Shown: positions 34,907 to 46,860 of the stretch, piece after piece
Position numbering within the stretch: the first letter of the stretch is position 1
Layout of the letters: every line of letters starts with the position of its first letter
DNA from: Moniliophthora roreri
Taxonomy: Eukaryota; Basidiomycota; Agaricomycetes; Agaricales; Marasmiaceae
Direction: 5' to 3'
NCBI GenBank assembly: GCA_001466705.2
Contig: LATX02000200.1
Span: 2,108,001-2,172,000, forward strand
DNA: 64,000 nt
Program-made: the position numbers and the translations under genes
The notes under the pieces: generated by a model
What the model was told of the DNA's origin: nothing
The model's database searches: none
Seen by the model: only the letters and a program-made list of their open reading frames with translations

Positions 34907-36300
34907 ATGGTCGCCAAGGCTGCTTCGAGCTCCGGAAGTTTTCCAATGGATATCGCAGACCCGGTAGATTTCCCGGAGAATACCAAAGCCCCTGGTCTCC
35001 GCGCTCTTGATTCGGCTTTGCGTTGTCCGATATGTGGGGAGCTTTTTGACGGACCTGTGACGCTCGTCTGCGGGCATTGCTTTTGCTCTTTGGTACGTTA
35101 CCATTTGCCGCCAAAATATACAGTTCTAAGTTCTTCTTGAGGAAGTGTATTCGTCAGACATTAAGTCAAAAGCAAGCATGCCCAACATGTCGAAAACCTG
35201 ATGTCAACGAAGGTCATCTCAGGGTCAACACCTCAATGGAGGAAGCCGTTTCAGCTTGGAAAGACGGGAGGTACTTGCAACGAAAACCTCTCCTATGTCG
35301 TGTTTACTCATTCAGACTGAAAGAGCTTTCGTCCTTCAAATGATTGCTGATCGCGAGGCTGCCGCTACCAATCCTCCGCTGTCCAAAAAACGAAAACTTT
35401 CAGAAGTCGTGGAGTCGGATACGCTCGGGGTGGCTGAGCTACCTACGTCCAGCTCAGGAGAATTGCAATGTACGCCGAATCTCTTATGTTTCACTGTCCT
35501 CGTCGCTAAGCCCCTTTTAGCTGATGGCATGTGCGCTTGTCCTTTGTGCGGGAAGAGTGTGAAAATGAGGATGATTAATGAGCATATCGACCGCCAATGT
35601 GAAGATCCAGTTGAGAAACCGATTCGTTCTTCCAAAGCGCAGTGGCAAGATATTCTTGGCCCGAAAAGCCAAGCCACTGTTAGGGGGAAAGGGAAGGGAA
35701 AGTACGTGATGATGATTTGCTTGAAGGGTTTCTCTGACTTCGGCCTTTTCAGAACGAGTAGGGATCCCGACGAAGACGAGCCTTTACCCAAGAAGTCATA
35801 TGGGGTTCTCAAAGATAAACAAATACGTGAATTACTCCAAGAGTATGACCTGCCAACACACGGCGACCGCAACACCCTCATAAACCGACACACACAGTAC
35901 GCCATAAAGGGGTATCCGTATCGAGTCCGGCTAACGGTTTTCGTCCAGATGGGTCACACTCTTCAACGCCAACCTTGACAAGTCCGAAAAGTTTCGCCAA
36001 TCAATAGAAAGTCTAAGAAAAGACTTACACCAATGGGAAACACAACAGCAAAAACCTAAGCTCAAACAAGAAATCCAAGATCCTATCGAGTACCAGGTAA
36101 CCCGATCCTTCTTTGTTGAAGTTATTCATGCTCAGTGTTTACATGCCTGCTTGCAGAGGCAACAGAGATCCGAATTCGATCGACTCGTTGCTGCTGCTCG
36201 ACCTAAGTATTCGACACCCCAAGATACCCAGGAACACACGCAGGACAGAGGAGCGCCACCATCCCGAGAGAGTGATGTGATTGTACTTGATAATGACTAG
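34907..36300 (+). CDS. RAD18: Postreplication repair E3 ubiquitin ligase RAD18
   Basis: Rad18 with Rad6 monoubiquitinates PCNA at stalled forks. Seven exons (34907-35092, 35146-35270, 35324-35469, 35521-35701, 35753-35896, 35949-36096, 36157-36300) give 357 residues. The N-terminal RING has CPICGELFDGPVTLVCGHCF, then CIRQTLSQKQACPTCRK. The Rad18-type conserved VNTSMEEAVSAWKDGR follows. A UBZ4 zinc finger has CPLCGKSVKMRMINEHIDRQC, one residue short of the human spacing only in places. The SAP domain (YGVLKDKQIRELLQEYDLP) binds DNA and leads into HTQWVTLFNANLD. The third exon starts at the acceptor GAAAG (35323), because the nearer TTCAG shifts the frame into a stop. The protein is shorter than yeast Rad18, with a brief C-terminal tail. 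Confidence 0.93.
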
Positions 36301-37630
36301 GTGTTGTGAGCGACGTCCTTCTTCTCATATAGGGTGTATGTTTGTATTCTAGTCCTAGGAATACAAGGAGTCTACCGCTCTGTGATGTGCCGACCTTCCC
36401 GCTTTCGTTGACGTGGTGCACCATCTGTCATACAGCACCTCGAAAATTTTCGGGTTAACGTTAGGTGATTTTTACTGTCATTAGCAAATGTCGGTCCACA
36501 ATATGCCAGTGACTCTACCGACGAGTCCGGAATCCCACCTTGTCGGGGGAAACCAGTACGCGCTTTCACGGGATCTTATTGAACCTCCGTGTGCCTATTC
36601 TATACTCAGTCATGGCCTAGCTATCTTTTCGAGGTTGTCCTAGAGACGAGCTACAGTATACTTTAGCCGAGGCGCTAAGCAACCGTGCACACTTGCTGGC
36701 CATCAAAGATTTCCCGCCCCCAGTCTACACTACGAACCAAGACCTACATCGTCGTAAACGTGGGAGGGACCCCTGATGTTCTATACGTCACAACTGATGC
36801 AGTTTCTGTGCGGTCTCCTTATGTGCAAGCGCAATGACGGTTGAATTAGGTTCAGCGTGGGCAGAGTGCTCACTTCGACTCCTTTTGGTGCCGTAAACGC
36901 GGGTTCTGACCGCGGAGTGGCTCTCCGTAGGTCCAGAGAGTGTGAGGAGCACGCGAAGAAAGCGTGGGTAAGACGCCAGCAACAGCGCCTTGCGGTGAGC
37001 GCATGGCGATCGACGGCAAGTTCATTGTGGTGGAGATGGTTTTTTCAGCAATTCACGGGTGCACGGGAACACTCAGTATTAAGGTTGGGTCACAGGGGTG
37101 TTTCAGCATCAGCGCGATTTTCAAGTCTTCCTACCACGTCGGGTCGGCAAATTACAAAATGCATAGCCCGTGTCTTGGTAGTCTAACGGTACCATGTGAA
37201 TGGCGGCAATAAAGTGCCGTGCAACTAGAGGCAACTACAGCAGCCGGGATGTCGATGTCCGCAGGCAGAAAAGGCAAGAACGCAGTGTCAGGAAACTGTC
37301 ATGCTTGAACAACGAGTGGAAGACTGATGTCTATTGTTCCAGGAAAGAAGACATACAGCATCTGGGAGTGCTATTATGCTGTCTGTTATATCTGTTATTA
37401 TGCTAGAAGAAGCACCGTATATAGAGATGGCCTTGTTCTCAGCAGTTTATTGTTTGACGGACTGGGAAACATTTTGATGGCTACACGTGGTACTGATCGG
37501 TACCGCATTCGGACAACCTTGTTAGCCGCATACGCGAAACTCATTTCCATTCGCCATTTATAAAGGAACAAAGAGAACTGGCAATGACTCCCCTTTTATC
37601 ACACTTTCTTTTCTCCTTTGTAGCTCCCTA
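36301..37630. other. Long intergenic stretch
   Basis: About 1.3 kb without a recognisable gene. ORFs such as 36857-37186 (+) lack family motifs or credible splice structure. I could not identify tRNA boxes or transposon ends. Confidence 0.45.
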
Positions 37631-38345
37631 ATGTCAGAACATTCCCTCGTGAGTCCCTTCCTTTGTACATCTGTTCTTGCACCTAAACCTCAATTAATTA
37701 GTGCTCCTCGTCGAGCTACGACACTGAGAATTCACCCCTTAGTGCCCCTTCATCGGGCTCATGCAAAGTTAAATACCGTGCCGACTCGAACTGGGACTTT
37801 TTCCTGGACGCAGCGCGCAAGCCAGTCGATTTGTCACTCATACTGCCACACTACCGTGCGCGGTATCAACCTGTCGATCACAGAATGAACATGTACGTTG
37901 GATGTGGAGATGAACCGGTCAAGTTGAAAATCGTAAGCTATCCCCATTCATCTCGTAACTACTGTAACATTCTGACCTTTGTCAAAAGTGCAGAAGCTAC
38001 CCCCGATCCCATTTCTTCTTGGAAGTTCATGGATCGGCTTCAGATGTCACAGTCTGGATTCCTTCCGACTTCAAAGGCAACATTCAACACACCGGAAAGG
38101 CGACGTACTCTGCAGGGTTTATCAACCGGGTGATGCAGAACGTTCGCTTCAATGCTATCTACGAGGAGACGAAGAACGAAGACTGTGTGGTAATCGATAC
38201 CCGCGGCCATATCACTTTCCGGATGTGGGATGCTCATACCGGTGCTCCGGAATGCGTACAGAAGGAGGCGTTCAAGAGGATTTTCGGTTGCTCCAAGAAG
38301 GCACCGGAAACAACCATAGATTGGGACTTCCTTCTAGATGGATGA
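37631..38345 (+). CDS. DUF7330-like agaricomycete protein
   Basis: Three exons (37631-37648, 37702-37932, 37989-38345) give 201 residues. The first exon encodes only MSEHSL. The N-terminal part is Ser-rich (CSSSSYDTENSPLS). The core has a sheet-forming stretch, FFLEVHGSASDVTVWIPSDF, then GNIQHTGKATYS, typical of the adhesin-like beta repeats in basidiomycete DUF7330 proteins as I remember them. The C-terminal half (DCVVIDTRGHITFRMWDAHT) continues the pattern. No signal peptide or membrane helix is seen. Function is unknown and the family assignment is from memory, so moderate confidence. Confidence 0.65.
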
Positions 38346-39160
38346 GGTCCCTCAAGGACATACCTGCTGTCAAGCAATCATTCGTTCTTCTACCACACTC
38401 CTTCTCATTTTCTTGGGCACCCGTTTCTTGTTTTTTGCGCTCCACGCAAGCATACATTCTCCATACCCCTGCAACTGTTCACGATCGTCAAACTCATATT
38501 GTATCAATATCTCAGCCTTCCATTCAAGTGTAGCATATACATATATCACCCCGCATATGATCTCTATATATACAATCTTGCTCCGTATGTCAAACGTAGT
38601 AAATATAACAGATAGGTTACATGTTTTCGAATATGACATACGATACATACGACATACCCATTATCCCAAAGCCAACGAATGTGCATTACTTAGTCGAAAA
38701 AAGGTCATATCATCTTCTAGCAATAAAGTACCATGAATACGTCCAACGCAAATTCGAGCACTCCTTCCAAGGTTCCTACTTCTGGATTATAGTCAAAATG
38801 CCGTCGGCAGTTTGGGTGGTTCCTATCTTGTTTGCACCGTCCAGGCTTCTTTTCGTCCCCTCTGCAACCGCGGTCTATCGATTTCGAACTTAGAGCTTAT
38901 GGAAATGACTCAGAGATTGCGCTGAGACCGGGAATGGATGCATTCTGTGCGATATTTCGTCGTTTTCGAATCAGAATGATTGACCTTTCGCTGCAGACCT
39001 AGTTTCGTTGTCCACGCACTGTCCTGGACCCACAGTTACACGGCTCCATATATCCCCAGTAGGCATCAGGGTCAATGAGGTCACTGAAGCAACACTGAAG
39101 CATCTCCTCCATGGGTGTTGAATGTTGACTTTCAGGACTCCGACATTGGTCCATCCGAGT
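38346..39160. other. Intergenic: P450-1 upstream region
   Basis: AT-rich around 38520-38660. No gene was seen. A second in-frame ATG at 39122 precedes the chosen P450 start by 13 codons. Confidence 0.5.
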
Positions 39161-41264
39161 ATGGCCGACACTCTTCTGGCTCTGGTCGCTCTGATTCTGC
39201 TATTCTTTGCGGTATCGCGCCTCCGGGAAAGAACAAGAAAATATAGTCTGCCGTATCCGCCAGGCCCTAAACCACAGTTCCTTCTCGGCAATATCCTCGA
39301 TCTCCCGTCCTGTAAACCATGGAAAACTTTTACTGACTGGCGCGCGATCTATGGCAAGTTTTTTGTGTCTGTTAGAAAAGCACTAGCTTACCACTCGTTG
39401 GTTAGGTGACCTTGTTCATTTTGAGGCGTTTGGACAACACACGGTGATCGTGAACAGCAGGGATATGGCGAGGAGATTGTTTGAGAAGAGGTCGGGTGTC
39501 TATTCTAGTCGACCGTATTTCGCAATGGTGGAGCTGTACGTCGCCTTCACATTCGTTTTCTTCGATTAATGACGAGTGCTCCCCCGGTAGTCTAGGATGG
39601 GCCGAGATCAGCACAGGTAAAAGTTCTTCGCCTCGCACATTGGAGTTGGCGACTAATACCATTTAGCCTTCATGCAATACGGCGAAGAATGGCGTGCACA
39701 CCGTCGCCTGTACCAGAAAGGATTTCGGTCCGATGCTTCACAAGAATATCTTCCGCTCCAAGCGAGCAAAGTGCGAGAATTCCTAGTGAACGTACTTCAC
39801 CGACCCGGAGACTTCATGTCCCATACCCGGACGTACGTTCCCTCCCACCCATACTCCAATCCACACAATTGATGCTTCGCAAATAGACTCTCAGCAGCTG
39901 TCATAATGGCCATCGTATATGGCCATGATGTCGCCCCGACCAATGATCGTTTTGTCGAAATAGCAGAGAAAGCTGTCGGAGCACTCGCAGAGTCGACATC
40001 GCCTGTTGGAATTGCAGTAAACACTTTCCCGTTCCTCCGTTTTCTTCCTGGGTGGCTCCCGGGATGTGGATTTCAGCGACACGCGCGAGATAGTCGGTTG
40101 ATGACTCTGGAAATGGCCAATGTACCGTTCAACTCCGTAAAGGAAGATATGGCGAGTGACGTGTTCGTACCCTTCAACCAGGGCCTAATAGTTATCGATT
40201 AAATAGGCCAGCGGTGTCCCAAAACCTTCTCTGCTCGCTAAGTATCTTGAAGAGCATAGTGCCAAGAGTAGTGATGCTTTGCAGGAAGAGTATATCAAAC
40301 GTGTAGCAGCTACCGCGTACGGAGGTACGTTGTGGAACATTCGGTCTCGTCAGCTCGGTCTGACCTTTGTGCCTTAGCTGGTGCCGAAACCGTAGGTCAT
40401 CCTTCCAGTAGCATCTACTGCATCTGACGTCACTTCTATAGACAGCCTCACTCCTCGAAACTTTCTTCCTGGCCATGACTTTACATCCCACAGTCCAGAA
40501 AAAGGCCCAACAGGAAATAGAGAGTGTTCTGGGGAAAAACCGGTTGCCTACCTTCGAAGATCGTGTCAACTTGCCATACGTGGAGGTTGTCTACAGAGAG
40601 ACCCTCCGTTGGTCACCTATCGTACCTTTGGCAATCCCTCATTGCACAGTTGCGGATGATGTTGTCGACGGATATTTCCTCCCGAAAGGTAAGTGATAAT
40701 ACTTAGTTTGATACAATCATTGCTAAAATCTTTCTAGGTACCACGGTTATAGGTAACGTCTGGTATGTACACTCAATTTATCTAGTTCCTCCTTTAGGCT
40801 GCTCATCTTTGCGCACACTGCAAGGGCGATCACCCGAGACCCAAGGACCTATCCAGATCCTGAATCATTCATCCCGGAGAGATTTCTGAATGAGGATGGA
40901 ACACCAAACGATGACGATATGTCGTTGATCTTCGGCTTCGGTCTGTTGTGATTCCTAATGCCTTAGTTGATCGTTGTGCTAATATGATTCACAGGGAGAC
41001 GTATATGTCCGGGAAGACATGTCGCGAATTCAACGACGTGGTTGGCCATGGTGTCTCTCCTGACACTTTTCGATATACAAAAGACCAAAGATACAGAACA
41101 GAGTCTTGACTTTGATAAGCTCTTTTCAGATGGTTTGGTCCAGTGAGTCTTAGATGCATTCCTCGGATCATCTGCCGTATGTTGACTATCTTGGTAGACA
41201 TCCGTTCCCTTTCCCGTGCTCGATTACGGTCAGGTCGGAAACTTGGCGTTCTCAATTGGAGTAA
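39161..41264 (+). CDS. Cytochrome P450 monooxygenase (copy 1)
   Basis: This is a microsomal heme monooxygenase needing a P450 reductase. The start MADTLLALVALILLFFAV forms the membrane anchor, followed by the proline hinge YPPGPKPQFLLGN. Landmarks are YGEEWRAHRRLYQKGF (helix C), AGAETTASLLETFFLAM (I helix, oxygen activation), YRETLRW (ExxR, K helix), PERFLNEDG (PERF) and FGFGRRICPGRHVA, with the Cys heme ligand. The end reads SITVRSETWRSQLE. An intron after AIYG (39354-39405) has a GC donor. The family resembles multi-copy basidiomycete P450s of secondary or xenobiotic metabolism, but the substrate cannot be inferred. A closely similar copy lies at 46.9-48.9 kb in the opposite orientation, and a P450 relic follows directly. 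Confidence 0.9.
39354..39405 (+). other. GC-AG intron in P450 copy 1
   Basis: Donor GCAAGT and acceptor GGTTAG, 52 nt. It joins IYG to DLVHFEAF. Use of the GT two bases downstream of the GCAA gives an immediate stop. Confidence 0.85.
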
Positions 41265-41639
41265 AGAAGTCGTTCCAGACTCACACCCATGAATGTAACA
41301 GTAGCGCGACCATATAAGACCCGACGCACTATTCGAGCTCCATGGGAATATAACCTCGTGTGATAGAAAGCTCTTCTCGGCCTAGACATGATTGCCCCTC
41401 GGGCTGACCTCGGGCTGCAGCGAAAATTCCGGTATCGCCATGATGCATTGATGTGGGCTCAACCAAACTCCTCGAAGCCCGGGATTACCTTGAAGCTGCT
41501 ATCAGCGCCAACTGAAACCGAAATAACTTCTCATTTGTTTCGACCGTACTATCCAGGACTTGCGCATGGAAATAGAGCCGAGCACACTGGTTATGAAAAC
41601 CTTTACTACGTCCTTTCTCTACGATCTTGTTACACAGCT
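41265..41639. other. Intergenic between P450 copy 1 and the P450 relic
   Basis: 3' flank of copy 1. It could hold further, unrecognisable parts of the relic. Confidence 0.4.
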
Positions 41640-42070
41640 TCATTGTCGACAATATGTTCAATCTCCCGGCTCATAGAACATGGCAAGCCTTCGCTACTTG
41701 ACGTGCAGTTTATGGTAAATGTCCTGTCCATCCACTTGAGATTGTGCATTATGAATACCAGGGCGCTGCCTGGGAGCATCAGGTCAGCTTGCTGTCGCTG
41801 TCTACAGAGCGACACTAAGCTGGTCTCCGCTCGTGTCTTTGGCACTCCCTCGCTCCACGGGTCATGTCGTTGGTGCCCAAGGATACCTGTCCACAATGAT
41901 CAAGTCCCATGAGGTACCTACATTGTTTGCATAGGGAGGCGTATATATCATGGCATCTCTTGATGCTGTTCAACATCTAGCAAAACTGTTGATCATTTCC
42001 GCAGCCATCCATGCTCAATTACTTTCAGGTCGGAAAGCTTGCGTTCCCTTCTGGGATAAAACCCATCTCT
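41640..42070 (+). pseudogene. P450 relic downstream of copy 1
   Basis: Pieces align in order with copy 1. FNLPAHRTWQAFAT with a stop, then RAVYGK, matches LDLPSCKPWKTFTDWRAIYGK. A stretch near 41840 matches the region around IPHCTVADDVVDGYF. The end (catccatgctcaattacttt then caggtcggaaagcttgcgtt) matches the SITVRSETWR tail. Most of the gene is deleted, including the heme-binding motif. It is a decayed tandem duplicate. Confidence 0.7.
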
Positions 42071-42555
42071 TCTATCCCTCGACGCATACAGAAAACTACC
42101 GGGAAGAGTAGTAATTAGATTTTAGAGACTGAGTGGTAACCTCCATACGGAACAATGTACTGCCGACTCATTATGAACAACCTCCTCGTTCCATACTCTT
42201 GTTTCGATCTCTCTACATCCGTATTCAACCACTTTCCAGGTCGATCGTCATGCGAACGATCACAGCAGGCGGCGATAATAGGAATGCCCTCGATTGGGGT
42301 ATATGGAGTGAGTAAGACCATGCCACGTATGGTGTGTTCGTTAGGGGATGAAAACTAAGACTAAGCATGGTTATAGCGGATGAGTGAGGGAACCGGTTCA
42401 TCTAAAAATACACCGAGTCAGAAGTAGCGATACAGTCAGTCTGCAAATGTTTGTCAGTGAACAAGCACCGCGATCATCGATACTAAACGAAGAAATCCAC
42501 TCAACTCGCATAATGCAACAAACAACCAAGAAATACAACGACCCTCCCGCCATGT
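42071..42555. other. Intergenic
   Basis: Small AT-rich open frames only. Nothing was recognised. Confidence 0.45.
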
Positions 42556-43964
42556 CTACAGCCCCTCAAAGTCAAGATCCGGCATTTTTATGTTCCTCAG
42601 TAACGGGTCTAGGCTTGCCAACTCCTCTTTGATGCCCGTTCTAGCGAATTGGTCGAGCTCTTTTAGTAGTGTCGACGTGATTTTCTGTATACCATGAAGT
42701 TGTAGATGCCATGAAGGACGAACATGGGACACATACTTTGAACTTGCCATCAATCTTTAACACCATCTCTCCAAAAGCTGGATTCCACCCCGTCGCATTT
42801 CCGCCACCATGAATGGCTGGTCCACCATTCGCAATCTCCCATAGACTGCCAGCACCAGTACCTGCAGCCTCGAATTCAGCAAGAAAAGCCGTTTGTGCAG
42901 GTGCAGGTGTCGGACTCGCGCGATACGGGATATTCGGATTTGGAGAACCGATGGTGTTCTGCGTCGTCTGCGGTTCATTCGTGAACAGATAGGTGACTCC
43001 CGGATGAGGTGCTAATAAACCTAGGGGCCCCATCATGTGCTGAGGGGCATGGGGTAAGGCCGAGGGACCAATTAGCTTGGCGATCTTGTTGTACACTTCT
43101 GAGAGGACGTCTAGAAGTGAGAGAAGGGTTTGGTGGTAGTCGAGGGGGAAGGGCATGTGAGGAGTTATTAAATATGAGGAAGAGTCATCGCTGTAGGTTA
43201 CAGTTCCCGAGTATTCGTTGACCCCGGCACCTGTTCGTCTGTTCGACTTTGTACGAGCACCAAATAGTCGTCTAGTAGGTCGCTGTGTGGGTACTGTCAG
43301 AAATTAGTTGCTTCATTGAGGCGATTGAACCGTACTAGTCTATTCTTGTCGAGATCTTCTGGTTTTGCAGACTCGTACTCGTTCAGGAGGGTTATGAGTG
43401 CTCGGAGAAGGTCGTGAGGTTGATGAATGTCCAGGACGCTGGAAAGAGACAGTCCGAGAATGGCGAAGCTATGTGTCCTGCACACAGGTCAGATCGTAAT
43501 GACAGCGGTAATGGTTGACATTACCTCTTTTTCATATCATTGTTATTGAACTCTCTGTCCAGATCCGCCCGAGAGATAAGTATTGTATGAAACCAGTGAC
43601 TTCGACTAGCAAAAACAACATGAACAAAAGACTTGAATTGAAATAAAAGCGCTCACCCCTCGTGTATGTTACGGATATAAGTCAGGGTAAGGATCCTCTT
43701 CTGTACGAGATCCCTCAGATATTCGTCCGAGGTGCTTTGCGCCGTCGCCGGTGTCGGTAACGAGTCTGAATGCAGCGACTGGGCATCCCATTCTCTCGCC
43801 ATTGGTGTGGTTGTGATGGGGGTGACTGGGACTGCAGGAGTATGATAAGATGCGGATTGCACGGGCTGGCTGGGCTGTATTGGGGGTAACTGTGGTGACT
43901 TGAATGACGAAAGAAGATTTTGAGCAGAGCTTTTGCGGCGCATGGAAGGGCGTTGTTGATCCAT
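42556..43964 (-). CDS. Conserved-looking fungal protein of unknown function
   Basis: Five exons on the minus strand join in frame. The first (43657-43964) starts MDQQRPSMRRKSSAQNLL and is Ser/Pro-rich and disordered. The second continues GRSHWFHTILISRADLDREF, then HSFAILGLSLSSVLDIHQPH, a helical part with LLRALITLLNEYE, then a Ser/Asp linker, then MPFPLDYHQTLLSLLDVLSE, where helices resume. The C-terminus is helical and acidic (KITSTLLKELDQFARTGIK). No catalytic motif, signal peptide or membrane segment was seen. Predicted helical folds and ordered blocks suggest a real intracellular protein, but I do not recognise the family. It shares a 151-base divergent promoter with the sugar transporter. 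Confidence 0.75.
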
Positions 43965-44115
43965 TTTGAGACTAATTGATAGGGCAAATGTCTAAGGAGA
44001 GGCTGTTTCAAGGTGACGGCTTTGTTACTGATTAGATATTTCCTTTTCGGGCTTATCAGACCTGCCACGCGTCATCAATCAAACTACACCCCAGCATCTC
44101 TCTCTTTGAACCACC
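43965..44115. promoter_or_regulatory. Compact bidirectional promoter
   Basis: Only 151 bases separate the start codons of two divergent genes, the unknown fungal gene (-) and the MFS sugar transporter (+). No TATA box was seen. A CT-rich tract (catctctctctttgaacc) sits just before the transporter ATG. Confidence 0.6.
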
Positions 44116-46748
44116 ATGGTTAGTGGCGGTCTCGCGGTCTCTGGCTCTGGCGTCGAACGCAGAAAATTTGCAGGAATCTCGTTTATACGCGGTCCAAAAT
44201 GGCTTCATCTTCCTTTCTTGACGATCAGTCTGTTAGGTGTCCAGATATTTTGGTCAATAGAAATGTCCTACGCTTCACCGTACTTGGTTTCACTCGGTCT
44301 CTCGAAATCAGCAATGGCCATAGTCTTCGTGGCAGGTCCACTCTCCGGGCTCGTGATGCAGCCCTTGATCGGTGTTTTGGCAGATAACAGTACGTCAAAG
44401 TGGGGAAGGAGAAGGCCATATATGTTGCTTGGAACGGCCGTATGTATCGCGGCAATGTTGCTTTTAGGGTGGACAAAGGTCGTCTCGGGGTGGTTCTCGG
44501 CCAACGTACGTGGCCATAGAATCCCTGGTCTTCAAATGCTAATCTTTCAAATCGAATCAGAACACTGGGCTTACAATAGCTCTCGCCGTGCTTGCCATAT
44601 ACCTCATTGACTTTAGTATCAACGCAGTACAAGCCGTTGACCGTGCTCTTCTAGTCGACACGCTTTCATCTTCTCTTCAGCCCGCCGCCAACGCATGGGC
44701 GGCTAAGATGCTTGCCATTGGCAGTGTCCTTGGCTTCTTCCTGTTTGGCTCTTCCCACATTCCGCATTATCTGCATCTCTAATCATGTCTGTAGTGGAAA
44801 CCTGGAACTGCCGGACCTCCTCCCTTTCCTCGGATCGACGCAACTCGAAGTTCTTAGCGTAATGGGCTGCTTCATCCTTCTTGCAACCCATATGACCACG
44901 GCTGCGTTAGTTTCGGAGAAAGTGTTGGTGGAGTCTCCTCAGACTGGCGCCGGTGGGTAAGGTCCTAGTAATGGTATATCTCAGGACTGCTCATGAATGT
45001 GCATTTTGCAGGCCAATACAAAAGCTTGTTCAAGAGCTCAAGGATATATGGAATAACATCTTGACGTTGCCACGCGTTATACGACAAATCGCAAGTCTTG
45101 ACTTTTCATTCAGACATGCAACATAGCTAACTCAGGTCCTTTGTAGTGTATTATTCAGTTCTTGTAAGCGATTTTCAAACTCTGTCCTCGTCATCCACTG
45201 CTAAACGGCCCAATAGTTCTTGGCTTGGGTGGTTTCCCATCCTCTTCTACACTTCTGTGTACATCGGCGACTTACACAAACGAGCATTTTACGCTACGGC
45301 GATAATAGCCAATCCTATACTAGGGTCTGACATTACACCAGAAACCCTCGCCGAAGTCGAAGAAGAATCCACGCGACTTGGCTCCCGCGCCCTCTTCTAC
45401 GCCTCATTGATCACCCTCGTCGTGAATTTCGTTTTACCTTTCTTCGTTACCGAGGCTTCGTCAAGCTCGAGAACGAGGAAACAACGAAGGCATCAACAGA
45501 CAGTTGCCAACGGATTCGGAAGCTCATATGATATCAACGGTGCGAGAAGCGGGATGGATGGATATTCGGGGACGCCTGGTTCTGATTCTGGTTCTGGTTC
45601 GATTAGTAAAGGTCTGACGAACTGTGCGGTGCCGGAGCGATTCCAGCTTCATCTCTCAAGTCTGTGGGCTTTGGGACACGCTGTGTTTGCGGCATGCATG
45701 TTTGGGACATTGTAAGTCGCATTTTTTGAGACACAAGAAGTATTCGTTTATGGTTTCAACAGCTTTACCTCCTCAGTTGCAGGAGCGACCACACTTGTCG
45801 CCGTTACAGGGTTTTCATGGGCTGTCACGCAGTGGGCGCCCTTCGCTCTGGTACGTTCCATGATTATCAATTCTGTACGAGGTTGAAATGATTTACGACG
45901 ACAGCTTGGGGAAGCCATTCTATCGGAACCCGCACCATCGCACACAGGTGATGGTGGATCAATACAACTGACAGATACCCGCCGAAGGAACAGCAACGTT
46001 GGGGAGGAACGGGCAACCTTTGCCATCCAAGACGATTCCGATTCAGACAATGAAGAGGAAGAGGCAAAACAGAGAAGAGAAGAGGAAATGCATAAGAGAC
46101 GTCTTTTACTCGGCAACTCGGCGGCGGGAGTTAGCAAGATTGATATCGGAGGCGGTGAGAGAGGACGCCAGTATGATGACGAAGATGAGGATGTGGGAGA
46201 AGATGCTGTGCTTGTTGGTCGTGGTGATGAGGAAGATGGGGGCGATGGGGATATGGGGAGTGGTGAGAACGGTAGTGGGTTGAGTGCGAAGGCAGGGATA
46301 ATACTGGTGCGTTTTCCCTGTGGGTGCCTTGAATGAACGCGGCTCTGATGCACCTACCTTGAACAGGGCATACATAACATCTTCATCGTGGTACCCCAGT
46401 TTGTCGTGACGGGTCTCTCGTCCATCATATTCGCCTTCGTCGATCCGAGCAAAAGTGCATTCCACGGCAAACATCCGGGAAATATATCAAAATCGCCGCC
46501 TGTCGCAAACGCGACGGAGGCTATGGCCACGCTATTACGAAGGGATGATTCAGATACCATACTGGAGCAACTTCAAGATATAGAAGCATCTGCAAGCTCT
46601 GATTCAGTGGTATACATATTTAGGTATAATTCACTGTGATGGAGGCATTGAATGACACTAATTGTTTTTCAATAGGATTGGTGGCATTGCTGCATTAGTT
46701 GCTTTCATCCTGTGTTGGAGATTAGCTAGAGAGCTGCGACATCAATAA
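44116..46748 (+). CDS. MFS sucrose/alpha-glucoside:proton symporter-like transporter
   Basis: Ten exons (44116-44505, 44561-44742, 44795-44956, 45012-45090, 45147-45163, 45217-45711, 45763-45850, 45905-46306, 46367-46623, 46676-46748) give 714 residues. Sequence motifs of the GPH/SUT-like MFS branch are GVQIFWSIEMSYASPYL, GPLSGLVMQPLIGVLAD, SKWGRRRPYMLLG, QAVDRALLVDTLS and FSWLGWFPILFYTSVYIGD. About twelve membrane helices fit. The predicted role is proton-coupled uptake of sucrose or alpha-glucosides at the plasma membrane, as for S. pombe Sut1. A long Ser/Gly-rich loop follows FVTEASS, and a long Asp/Glu-rich loop of about 100 residues (QDDSDSDNEEEE, then DDEDEDVGEDAV) precedes the last two helices. 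Both are longer than usual. A 17-nt exon and a GC-AG intron (45091-45146) occur side by side. Confidence 0.85.
45091..45146 (+). other. GC-AG intron in the sugar transporter
   Basis: Donor GCAAGT and acceptor TTGTAG, 56 nt. It links VIRQI to the 17-nt exon encoding CIIQF, which continues to FSWLGWFP. No GT donor gives this frame. Confidence 0.85.
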
Positions 46749-46860
46749 TATAGGATGCGAAGCTAGACTGTATTATATATTTCAGGACTTTTGGTTACAT
46801 TACGCTATAAGTAGCCTGTAATCATTCTTCGGAATTTACTCATCACTTCCTTCTGGTTGG

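Noticed and set aside
37140..37210. A tRNA-like stretch (cttggtagtctaacggtacc)
   Set aside because: No acceptor stem, anticodon arm or B box could be paired around it.
36301..37630. A transposon or hidden gene in the long gene-free stretch
   Set aside because: No terminal repeats, transposase motif or exon series could be found by eye. A database search would be decisive, and a match to a known repeat family would overturn this.
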